From NCBI GenBank assembly GCA_013001485.1, contig JABDMN010000318.1, positions 1-11,343 on the forward strand: a DNA stretch of 11,343 bases. The letters are read 5' to 3'. Positions 1 to 5,836 of the stretch are shown here, in pieces (position 1 is the stretch's first letter; every line of letters begins with the position of its first letter). Below the pieces are notes generated by a model that saw only the letters and a program-made list of their open reading frames with translations, had not been told where the DNA came from and did no database searches. A program made the translations under genes and the position numbers. This stretch comes from Acidimicrobiia bacterium (GTDB taxonomy: Bacteria; Actinomycetota; Acidimicrobiia; Spongiisociales; UBA5794).

Positions 1-540
1 TACCAGCGCCACGTCGACGCCCTGGTCGACGCCGGCGTCATCGAGGATGCCTCCAAGCTGTGGTGGGACGTCCGTCCGAGCTGCCGCTATCCGACGCTCG
101 AGATGCGAATCTCCGACATCTGCACCAACGTCGACGACACGATCACCATCGCGGCTCTCTATGTCTGCCTGCTTTCGATGCTGTATCGGCGCCGCCAGGA
201 GAACCAGAGGTGGCGTTCGTACCTGCCGATGCTCGTGAACGAGAACGTGTGGCGGGCTGAGCGGTATGGGATCGGCGAATCCCTGATCGACTTCGGCAAG
301 GGCGAACTGGTCGACTACAAGTCGCTTGTCGACGAACTCATCGAGCTTGTTCGCGAAGACGCCGAGCAGCTCGGATGTGTTGACGAGATCGAGCACGCCC
401 GGACCATCGTCAGGCGGGGCACCAGCGCCGACTCTCAGCTCGCCACCTACCAGCGGGCTTTGGCAAAGGGTGCTTCCGACCAGGAAGCGCTCGAGGCAGT
501 CGTCGACTGGCTTGTTGCAGAGACGACGGCCGGCGTCTGA
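1..540 (+). CDS. Carboxylate-amine ligase, GCS2/YbdK family (3' part only)
   Basis: This is the C-terminal 179 residues of a gene that begins before the window; frame 1 is open from the first base to the TGA at 538-540. The fragment has the family signature WWDVRPSCRYPTLEMR at about residues 21-36, followed by SDICTNVDD, and near the end the GTSADSQLATY motif typical of GCS2-type ATP-dependent ligases. Members join an amino acid such as cysteine to glutamate or a related carboxylate through a gamma-amide bond. In actinobacteria they are annotated as YbdK-type ligases or glutamate-cysteine ligases (EgtA-like). The fragment alone cannot fix the substrate. nadE follows after 18 bp on the same strand, so the two are probably co-transcribed. 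Family assignment is firm; the physiological reaction is not. Confidence 0.9.
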   Translation, partial: YQRHVDALVDAGVIEDASKLWWDVRPSCRYPTLEMRISDICTNVDDTITIAALYVCLLSMLYRRRQENQRWRSYLPMLVNENVWRAERYGIGESLIDFGKGELVDYKSLVDELIELVREDAEQLGCVDEIEHARTIVRRGTSADSQLATYQRALAKGASDQEALEAVVDWLVAETTAGV

Positions 541-558
541 GGGCCTGGCGTCGCAACG

Positions 559-2268
559 ATGACCCACCTCCGAGTAGCAGGCGCCCAGCTGAACTTGACC
601 GTCGGCGACATCGACGGCAACACCTCGCGAATCATCGAAGCCATGGAATGGGCGGAAGCGTCCGATGCAGACGTGCTGGTTCTTCCGGAGCTGGCGATTC
701 CCGGCTACCCGCCCGAAGACCTGCTGCTTCGCCCGGGATTCGTCGCTGACAACAAGCGGGCCTTGGGGCTGATCGCGGCCGCCTCAAGCTCGGTCGTGAC
801 AGTCGTCGGCTTCGTCGACGACGCCGATGGGCGTCCCGGACACGACACCGACGACGCCGGGGCGCGGAGCGTCGCAAATGCTGCCGCCCTGGTGTGCGGA
901 GGCGAGATCCGCGGCGTCTATCACAAGAGCCTGCTTCCCAACTACGGCGTCTTTGACGAGCAGCGCTACTTCGTCAGTGGCGACTCGCCGGGAGTCGTGT
1001 GGGGGATCGGCGGAGTGCCGGTCGGTGTGTCGATCTGTGAGGACCTCTGGGTGGAGGAAGGGCCACCGAGCCGGCAGGCCGGCGCCGGCGCTGCAGTCCT
1101 CCTCAACATCAACGGTTCGCCCTATCACGCCGGCAAGACTTCGGACCGTGAGGCGCTGGTGACCGCCGAGGCGATTCGATCCGGGGTTCCGGTCGTGTAC
1201 TTGAACCTGGTCGGCGGCCAGGACGAACTGGTCTTCGACGGCGACAGCCTGGTGGTGGATGGGTCGGGAACGATCGTCTATCGGTCGCCGCAATTCGTCG
1301 AAGACCGTTTCGTTGTCGATGTCCCGGTCGAGGACGCGCGTGTTCCCGACGGGGCGGTGGTCATATCACCTCCGAAACAGCGACCTGACCCTGTGTCCCT
1401 GGCGCCGGTGCTGCCACCGCTCGACGAAACCCGGGCGATGTACCTCGCTCTCGTCACCGGGCTTCGTGACTACGTCGCGAAGAACGGGTTCCCCGGGGTC
1501 GTGATCGGACTCTCGGGAGGCATCGACTCAGCGCTGACCGCGGCCGTCGCCGTGGATGCTCTCGGCGCCAATGCGGTTCGAGGCGTGACGATGCCGTCCC
1601 GCTACAGCTCCCAGGGCTCCATCGACGACAGCGTCGAGCTGGCGAGGAGGTTGGGTCTGCGAATCGACACCGTGCCCATCGATGGGCTGTTCTCCGGCTT
1701 TCTCGATGCCCTCGATCCTCTGTTCGCCGGCACCGAGCCCGGAGTCGCCGAGGAGAACATCCAGGCCCGCGTCAGGGGAGTGATCCTGATGGCCGTCTCC
1801 AACAAGTTCGGTGGCATGGTCGTGGCGACGGGGAACAAGTCGGAGATGGCCGTCGGCTACGCCACGCTCTACGGAGACATGGCGGGTGGGTATGCCGTGC
1901 TCAAAGACGTGTTCAAGACGGAGGTCTACGAGCTCGCCGAATGGCGCAACACCGATTCCGAGGTGATTCCGCGGTCGATCATCGAGAAGCCGCCGTCTGC
2001 GGAGTTGCGCCCCAACCAGAAGGACACTGACAGCCTCCCGACCTATGACGTGCTCGACGGAATCCTCGAGCGCTACATCGAGGCAGACCAGTCGGTCGAA
2101 GAGATCGAGGCTGCAGGCTTTTCCGGTGCCGTTGTTCGCCGCGTCACCGGCATGGTCGACCGCAACGAGTACAAGCGACGGCAGGCCGCTCCTGGGGTCA
2201 AGATCTCGACGAAGGCGTTCGGGCGGGATCGGCGCCTGCCGATCACGAACGGGTATCGGCCGCAGTGA
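559..2268 (+). CDS. nadE: Glutamine-dependent NAD+ synthetase
   Basis: The 569-residue protein makes NAD+ from deamido-NAD+, ATP and ammonia taken from glutamine, the last step of NAD biosynthesis in the cytosol. The N-terminal nitrilase-fold glutaminase domain (about 1-270) has the triad Glu44 (VLPELAIPGYPPEDL), Lys123 (YHKSLLPNYGVFDE) and Cys160 (GVSICEDLW). The C-terminal synthetase domain (about 290-569) carries the ATP-pyrophosphatase P-loop SGGIDS at 319-324, then ATGNKSE and the KPPSAELRPNQKD segment. Length is slightly below the roughly 680 residues of mycobacterial NadE but normal for the shorter bacterial two-domain form. The ATG at 559 lies just before the conserved LRVAGAQLNLTVGD start. 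Only a distant GAGGG (539-543) precedes it, so it is likely read from the upstream operon. Its TGA overlaps the next gene's GTG by 4 bp. Confidence 0.97.
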   Translation: MTHLRVAGAQLNLTVGDIDGNTSRIIEAMEWAEASDADVLVLPELAIPGYPPEDLLLRPGFVADNKRALGLIAAASSSVVTVVGFVDDADGRPGHDTDDAGARSVANAAALVCGGEIRGVYHKSLLPNYGVFDEQRYFVSGDSPGVVWGIGGVPVGVSICEDLWVEEGPPSRQAGAGAAVLLNINGSPYHAGKTSDREALVTAEAIRSGVPVVYLNLVGGQDELVFDGDSLVVDGSGTIVYRSPQFVEDRFVVDVPVEDARVPDGAVVISPPKQRPDPVSLAPVLPPLDETRAMYLALVTGLRDYVAKNGFPGVVIGLSGGIDSALTAAVAVDALGANAVRGVTMPSRYSSQGSIDDSVELARRLGLRIDTVPIDGLFSGFLDALDPLFAGTEPGVAEENIQARVRGVILMAVSNKFGGMVVATGNKSEMAVGYATLYGDMAGGYAVLKDVFKTEVYELAEWRNTDSEVIPRSIIEKPPSAELRPNQKDTDSLPTYDVLDGILERYIEADQSVEEIEAAGFSGAVVRRVTGMVDRNEYKRRQAAPGVKISTKAFGRDRRLPITNGYRPQ

Positions 2269-3080
2269 CCTCAGACGTGATTCTCGATGGTGAGCTGGTT
2301 CCGGCGGAGGAAGCCACCGTGTCGGTGTTCGACGTCGGCTACCAGCGAGGGTTCGGTTGCTTCGAGGCCATGCGGTCCTACGGCGGAGTCGCGTTTCGAG
2401 CCGACCAGCACCTGGCCAGGCTCGCCTCCAGCGCCGCCGCGCTTGGGCTCGCCCTTCCCGCCACAGAGACCTTGGCTGGGTGGATTCGTGATCGGGCCGA
2501 AACGGGTGGCGATGCAGTGGTTCGAGTGTTCGTGTCGGCCACCGACTTCGAGTCTGATCCCCGGATCGTCGTGTTCGCCGAGGACATCCCCGAGGTACCG
2601 CCGGTGCTGCGGCTACTTCCACTGGGTGCGCCGTGGCATCCGGCCAGTCGAGACACGGAGCTGGCGGGAGCCAAGACGATGTCATATGCCCCCAACCTCG
2701 CAGCCACCCGCCACGCAGTCGCGGACGGGTTCCACGACGCGTTGCTACTCGACGCCGATGGCTTCGTGCTCGAAGGTCCGACCTATTCAGTGGGGTGGGT
2801 GTCGGACGGATCGATGCGAACACCGGCACTTGGCCAGGGGATCCTCGGGTCGATCACCCGGGAGGCGACCCTCGAGGTCGCTGCCGGAGCTTCGGTCGAG
2901 GTGCAGGAGGATCGGTTCAAGCTCGACGACGTGTTGTCGGCCGACGAAGTGTTCGTCATGTCGACTGTCCGCGAGGTTCGACCAGTCATTGCCGTCGGCG
3001 ACACCTCCTTCGACACCGGCCCGGTGACCGAGCAGTTGGCGACCGGCTTCCGTCGACTGGTCGTGGCGGAGACGACGTGA
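2265..3080 (+). CDS. Class IV PLP-dependent aminotransferase (BCAT / aminodeoxychorismate lyase-like)
   Basis: This 271-residue protein has the fold-type IV PLP enzyme pattern: an N-terminal VFDVGYQRGFGCFEAMRSY block at about 21-39, the probable Schiff-base lysine K137 in GAKTMSYAPNL, the GFHDALLLDADGFVLEGPT block, and TPALGQGILGSITR near the C-terminus. The family includes branched-chain aminotransferases, D-amino acid transaminases and 4-amino-4-deoxychorismate lyase (PabC). At the site where many members have Ser-Asn after the EGPT-type glutamate, this one reads EGPTYSVGWV, so I do not assign a substrate. The start is GTG 2265, overlapping the nadE stop in a GTGA junction, which implies translational coupling. 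No good Shine-Dalgarno sequence precedes it. Its stop overlaps the next gene in the same way. A role in amino acid or folate metabolism is inference only. Confidence 0.9.
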   Translation: MTSDVILDGELVPAEEATVSVFDVGYQRGFGCFEAMRSYGGVAFRADQHLARLASSAAALGLALPATETLAGWIRDRAETGGDAVVRVFVSATDFESDPRIVVFAEDIPEVPPVLRLLPLGAPWHPASRDTELAGAKTMSYAPNLAATRHAVADGFHDALLLDADGFVLEGPTYSVGWVSDGSMRTPALGQGILGSITREATLEVAAGASVEVQEDRFKLDDVLSADEVFVMSTVREVRPVIAVGDTSFDTGPVTEQLATGFRRLVVAETT

Positions 3081-3472
3081 GCTACTCCGGCGTTGTCGCG
3101 TCTCTGGAGCGGCTGTACGAGTCGGCTGTCATGGCCCCCCACGAGTTCGATGTCGCTCTCGCCGCCGAGGATCTGTTCGAGACCGTGCCAGACCGGGAGG
3201 TCGCCAAGCGGATACGTCGGGCGATGCGCGTCGCCGTCAAGCTCGCCGGATTCTGGCAAGGAAGGTCCGACGATGAGCCCGACTGGGTTCGACGTGTCGA
3301 CGAGGCATCGGGCGCGCCTGCGTGGCGGCCCCTCCTCGAGGTAGCCCAGCTTGGCCTGGATGCCAATCCTTCGGCCGATCTCTTCGATCTGGTGAAGAGA
3401 CTGTTCCCCGTCGTCCACTACGAACGGTGGATGGACGGGATGGGCTTCGAGGAGTGGCAGGAATCCGGGTGA
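3077..3472 (+). CDS. Conserved-looking hypothetical protein, translationally coupled
   Basis: I do not recognise this 131-residue protein. It starts at GTG 3077, overlapping the aminotransferase TGA by 4 bp; GGAG at 3068-3071 is a well-placed ribosome binding site. The same frame is open much further upstream (to about 2633), but that part is antiparallel-free shadow coding inside the aminotransferase and should be excluded. The product is soluble and mostly helical in appearance, with no signal peptide, membrane segment or cysteine motif. It has a basic patch (REVAKRIRRAMRVAVK, about residues 39-54), an acidic tryptophan-containing stretch (DDEPDWVRRVDE) and an aromatic C-terminus ending in GMGFEEWQESG. 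Being last in the GCS2 ligase-nadE-aminotransferase operon suggests a partner or accessory role with one of them, but nothing in the sequence defines it. Confidence 0.8.
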   Translation: MSYSGVVASLERLYESAVMAPHEFDVALAAEDLFETVPDREVAKRIRRAMRVAVKLAGFWQGRSDDEPDWVRRVDEASGAPAWRPLLEVAQLGLDANPSADLFDLVKRLFPVVHYERWMDGMGFEEWQESG

Positions 3473-3485
3473 GGGAACCCTCGCC
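3468..3485 (+). terminator. Hairpin spanning the stop codon of the nadE operon
   Basis: GTGAGGG-type and CCCTCGCC-type arms (3468-3474 and 3479-3485) form a 7-bp stem with one T·G wobble around a GAAC loop. The hairpin includes the TGA at 3470-3472. There is no T tract, so this would be a U-less actinobacterial terminator or an mRNA 3'-end stabiliser. Its place at the end of a four-gene run supports the call. Confidence 0.45.
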
Positions 3486-3517
3486 ACCCACCCGACGTTG
3501 ATCAGGTGCAGACTCGA

Positions 3518-3523
3518 TAAGGT
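3518..3523 (+). promoter_or_regulatory. Putative -10 box (TAAGGT) for the lipoprotein gene
   Basis: TAAGGT fits the actinobacterial -10 pattern TANNNT and ends seven bases before the ATG at 3531, which would put the transcription start at or next to the start codon. It lies in the context CGATAAGGT, nearly identical to CGATAAGCT before the hydrolase at 8587. No clear -35 box is seen. AAGGTGA (3519-3525) could instead act as a Shine-Dalgarno sequence, so the two readings compete here. Confidence 0.45.
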
Positions 3524-3530
3524 GACAGTG

Positions 3531-4037
3531 ATGCGGCACACGATGACGGCTTTGTTGCTCCTGGTGGCTCTGATCGGCGCCGCCTGCAGCGGTGACGACG
3601 AGCCGGCCACGACCTCGATCCCATCGACGACGCTCGGTGCCCTCGACACCACGACGACCAGCGCAGGCGACACCACCACGACTTCAACGAGCCCGCCGGC
3701 CGGTGTCTTCACGGTGCCCGACTACTCGATCGTCGAGCGAATCGAAGGTGAAGACGGGGACATCGTGGTTGTCCAGCTCGACCCGAATTCGTACGAGTCG
3801 CTCGACAGCGAGGACCTCATCAACGTCGTAGCCGACGTCGTGGATCGTTTTCCCCCCATCGGCGAGCTTCACATCGTGGATTCGGATGCCGCAGCGGCGT
3901 CGGTACTGATCGACAGCCCCTCAGCCTCTGAGGCAGCCGAACTCGCCGACCACTACTTCGTTCGCCTCGAGGAGGGTGCTCGCATCGTGTTCGTGAACAC
4001 CTTCTCTGACGCCGGACAGGTGATTCTGGGCTCCTGA
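3531..4037 (+). CDS. Threonine-rich secreted lipoprotein, unknown function
   Basis: The 168-residue product begins MRHTMTALLLLVALIGAAC. This is a short basic n-region, a hydrophobic core and a lipobox-like IGAAC with Cys19 as the likely lipidated residue, so it should be anchored on the outer face of the membrane. Residues about 20-60 are a flexible Thr/Ser/Asp/Pro linker with runs of threonine. A compact, acidic domain of roughly 105 residues follows, containing DIVVVQLDP, ELHIVDSDAAA and ARIVFVNTF blocks and no cysteine. I do not recognise this domain. The frame can be extended to TTG 3498, but ATG 3531 gives a proper signal peptide and lies seven bases after a -10-like TAAGGT. It sits between two hairpins, so it is probably transcribed alone. 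Lipoprotein status is well supported; function is unknown. Confidence 0.85.
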   Translation: MRHTMTALLLLVALIGAACSGDDEPATTSIPSTTLGALDTTTTSAGDTTTTSTSPPAGVFTVPDYSIVERIEGEDGDIVVVQLDPNSYESLDSEDLINVVADVVDRFPPIGELHIVDSDAAAASVLIDSPSASEAAELADHYFVRLEEGARIVFVNTFSDAGQVILGS

Positions 4038-4044
4038 GCCCGGA
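4025..4044 (+). terminator. Hairpin spanning the stop codon of the lipoprotein gene
   Basis: Arms 4025-4032 and 4037-4044 pair over 8 bp (one T·G wobble) around a CCTG loop, with the core GGGCT/AGCCC. The TGA stop (4035-4037) is inside the hairpin. No T tract follows. It separates the lipoprotein from the sigma-28-type promoter 26 bp downstream, which fits a terminator. Confidence 0.5.
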
Positions 4045-4069
4045 TCCGGAGACGCCGCCCTGATCGGGC

Positions 4070-4097
4070 TAAAGCACGACCCCCAACGGGCCGATGA
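4070..4097 (+). promoter_or_regulatory. Sigma-28 (FliA/SigD/WhiG)-type promoter
   Basis: TAAA (4070-4073), a 16-bp spacer and GCCGATGA (4090-4097) match the known sigma-28 family consensus TAAA-N15/16-GCCGATAA at every position but one. The expected start of transcription is near 4104, just ahead of the AGGAGG at 4113-4118 and the TTG at 4127. An in-frame ATG at 4094 lies inside the -10 element, so it cannot be the start codon of this transcript. Sigma-28 factors normally serve flagellar, chemotaxis or (WhiG) sporulation genes. No such genes are in the window. Confidence 0.75.
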
Positions 4098-4112
4098 TTC
4101 TCCCAAGTACCC

Positions 4113-4118
4113 AGGAGG
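4113..4118 (+). promoter_or_regulatory. Ribosome binding site that fixes the TTG start of the c-di-GMP regulator
   Basis: AGGAGG stands eight bases before TTG 4127. It decides against the longer reading from ATG 4094, which has no such site and overlaps the promoter -10 element. From TTG 4127 the protein begins MSARVMIIDGD, a normal receiver-domain start. Confidence 0.8.
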
Positions 4119-4126
4119 GGACTCAC

Positions 4127-5740
4127 TTGTCTGCACGTGTGATGATCATTGACGGAGACCGGGCTACCCGGGCTCTCTTGCGCGACCGGCTCCAGACCGC
4201 CGGAGTCGAGGTCGTCGCCGAAGCCAACGACTGTGACGAGGCGCAGCTGCTCATCGAAGGAGCACAGCCTGAGATCGCCTTGCTCGACGTGGCAGGTATC
4301 CGCGAGAACGCCGCCGAGGTCGCACGAGGCTTGAGAGAGCAGTCGGCGTTCACCATGGCCATCATCGCCATGGCCCCCGAGAACAGCGCAGACCGTGTCG
4401 CCGAGCTGGTGGCAGCGGGTGCAGTGGGATATGTCGTCAAAGAGGACGAGCGCCAGATGCTGGCCGCTGTCGAGGCGGTCCACAAGAGCGAGGGCTTCCT
4501 CTCGCCCGAGGTTGCCCGGCCCGTTCTCGACGAGGTTGCCCGCCTGTACGAGCGTGAGAAGATCCGAAACGACGAGCTCGAGGAGCTGGTTCGTCAGCTG
4601 CAGTCGCTTTCAGTCACGGACTGGCTGACCGGCCTCAAGAACCATGGCTACTACTTCGATCGTCTCGCCGACGAGCTGGATCGCAGCCTTCGTCACCGCC
4701 GCCCCATGTCGGTGGTCATCGGTGACATCGACGACTTCAAGCAGATCAACGACACCCGGGGCCACGCCGCCGGTGACCGGGTGCTCCAGGAGGTGTCGGC
4801 CGCAATGGCCGATGCCATCCGCTCCGCCGACATCGTGTGTCGAATCGGAGGCGAGGAGTTCGGCTTCTTGCTGCCCGAGACCGACAGCGCCGGGTCCGTG
4901 CTCGTCGCCGAACGTGTCCGCGAGGCCGTCGCCGACCTCAACATCACGGGTGTCGGCAGCGTCACTGTCTCCCTTGGTGTCGCTTCGGTCCCTGAGCACG
5001 CAGTCGACCGCGACGAGCTCATGGAGAACGCCGACCGGGCTCTGTACCTGGCCAAGCGCGAAGGCAAGAACCGGGTTCGGGTTGCCGGTCAGGCTGTTGC
5101 TCTCGGGGCATCGAAGTCTCAGAAGTCCAACGGGCGTATGCAGATCGTCGACTTGCTGGTTCGAGTGCTGCGTCTGCGTGACCCTCGTCTCGCCGAAGCC
5201 TCGACGCGAACCGCCGAGGTCGCCATCGCGATCGGTGCCCAGGCCAACCTGTCGACAGCCCGTCTCGAACACCTGCGTGTAGCCGCGTTGCTCCAAGAGG
5301 TCGGCAAGATCGGCGTCCCGGATTCCGTGCTCTACAAGCGGGGACCGCTGACGGATGACGAGTGGACTCAGATCAGGGAACACCCGAAGAAGGGTTTCGA
5401 GCTGGTGGGCGGGCTCATCCACCCAGAGGCCGGTGAGGCCGTGCTGGCGAACCACGAACGGTGGGACGGCGCCGGCTATCCCCGTGGCCTCAAGGGCGAA
5501 GAGATTCCTCTGCTGGCCCGGGTTCTGCTGGTGGCCGACGCCTACGTGGCGATGACCATGGATCGACCCTTCCAGACCGCCATGACACCGCAAGTCGCGC
5601 TCGAGGAGCTGCGGAAGAACGCCGGAACGCAGTTCGATCCTGCGATCGTGGATCTGATGGGCGACCTTGCCGCAGCCATGCAGCTCGCCGAGCAGCAGGA
5701 AGCCGAAGTCATCGACTTCCCAGAGCAAGCAGCTGGATAG
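4127..5740 (+). CDS. Response regulator with receiver, GGDEF and degenerate HD-GYP domains
   Basis: This 537-residue cytosolic protein has three parts. The receiver domain (about 3-120) keeps acidic Asp9/Asp11, phospho-acceptor Asp54 and Lys105, but the usual Ser/Thr appears to be Ala83. A charged, likely coiled-coil linker (about 135-162) leads to a GGDEF domain (about 163-316) with TDWLTGLKN, GDIDDFKQIND and the active-site signature GGEEF at 241-245. It also has an intact inhibitory site RSAD at 232-235, five residues upstream, so c-di-GMP synthesis with product inhibition is expected. The third domain (about 335-500) is clearly HD-GYP-like (GYP at 450-452, His419, His443, Asp471), but the HD pair is Gln390-Glu391, the first His of the HH pair is Asn442 and the first-helix His is missing. 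It is therefore probably not a working phosphodiesterase. No histidine kinase is adjacent. Expression appears to come from the sigma-28-type promoter just upstream. Confidence 0.95.
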   Translation: MSARVMIIDGDRATRALLRDRLQTAGVEVVAEANDCDEAQLLIEGAQPEIALLDVAGIRENAAEVARGLREQSAFTMAIIAMAPENSADRVAELVAAGAVGYVVKEDERQMLAAVEAVHKSEGFLSPEVARPVLDEVARLYEREKIRNDELEELVRQLQSLSVTDWLTGLKNHGYYFDRLADELDRSLRHRRPMSVVIGDIDDFKQINDTRGHAAGDRVLQEVSAAMADAIRSADIVCRIGGEEFGFLLPETDSAGSVLVAERVREAVADLNITGVGSVTVSLGVASVPEHAVDRDELMENADRALYLAKREGKNRVRVAGQAVALGASKSQKSNGRMQIVDLLVRVLRLRDPRLAEASTRTAEVAIAIGAQANLSTARLEHLRVAALLQEVGKIGVPDSVLYKRGPLTDDEWTQIREHPKKGFELVGGLIHPEAGEAVLANHERWDGAGYPRGLKGEEIPLLARVLLVADAYVAMTMDRPFQTAMTPQVALEELRKNAGTQFDPAIVDLMGDLAAAMQLAEQQEAEVIDFPEQAAG

Positions 5741-5762
5741 CAAGCGACTTCGTCGCTGGCTA
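5738..5762 (+). terminator. Hairpin starting at the stop codon of the c-di-GMP regulator gene
   Basis: Arms TAGCAAGCGAC (5738-5748) and GTCGCTGGCTA (5752-5762) pair over 10 of 11 positions around a TTC loop, with one A·G mismatch. The TAG stop codon is the outer end of the stem. No T tract follows; the heptad-repeat hairpin begins directly after it. A role in transcription termination between convergent genes is likely. Confidence 0.5.
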
Positions 5763-5765
5763 TCA

Positions 5766-5822
5766 GTCCCTAGTCCCTAGTCCCTAGTTCTTGGGCTTTG
5801 CTGGCGACTGGCGACTGGCGAC
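5766..5822. repeat. Heptad-repeat hairpin: (GTCCCTA)x3, 15-base loop, (TGGCGAC)x3
   Basis: Three exact copies of GTCCCTA (5766-5786) are followed by a 15-base spacer and three exact copies of TGGCGAC (5802-5822). The two units are imperfect reverse complements: each heptad pair gives five Watson-Crick pairs, one G·U pair and one C·C mismatch. The whole can therefore fold as a 21-position stem with mismatches at a 7-base period. It fills the gap between the convergent regulator and mgtE genes. It could be a terminator or a dispersed repeat family; the sequence alone does not decide. Confidence 0.75.
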
Positions 5823-5836
5823 CCTGCGAAGCCGCT

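Noticed and set aside
1528..2829. The 433-residue minus-strand ORF.
   Set aside because: It is the antisense shadow of nadE and the aminotransferase, arginine-rich with no family motif. GC-rich codon bias keeps such frames open.
2633..3076. The upstream extension of the 131-residue protein to 2633.
   Set aside because: That part overlaps the aminotransferase core in another frame and is Arg-rich shadow sequence; GTG 3077 has a ribosome binding site and a GTGA junction.
3498..3530. TTG 3498 as the lipoprotein start.
   Set aside because: It would put 11 polar and basic residues before the signal peptide; ATG 3531 gives a standard lipoprotein signal.
4038..4126. A c-di-GMP (GEMM) riboswitch ahead of the GGDEF gene.
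   Set aside because: The GGGCTAAAGCACGACC stretch has some GEMM-like words but no matching stems. The sigma-28 promoter reading explains it better, and the predicted leader is only about 20 bases.
4094..4126. ATG 4094 as the start of the c-di-GMP regulator.
   Set aside because: It lies inside the -10 element, has no ribosome binding site, and adds 11 residues before a normal receiver start; AGGAGG points to TTG 4127.
5765..5822. The tandem heptads as a CRISPR array.
   Set aside because: Repeat units are 7 bases and directly adjacent, with no spacers of 25-40 bases and no cas gene.
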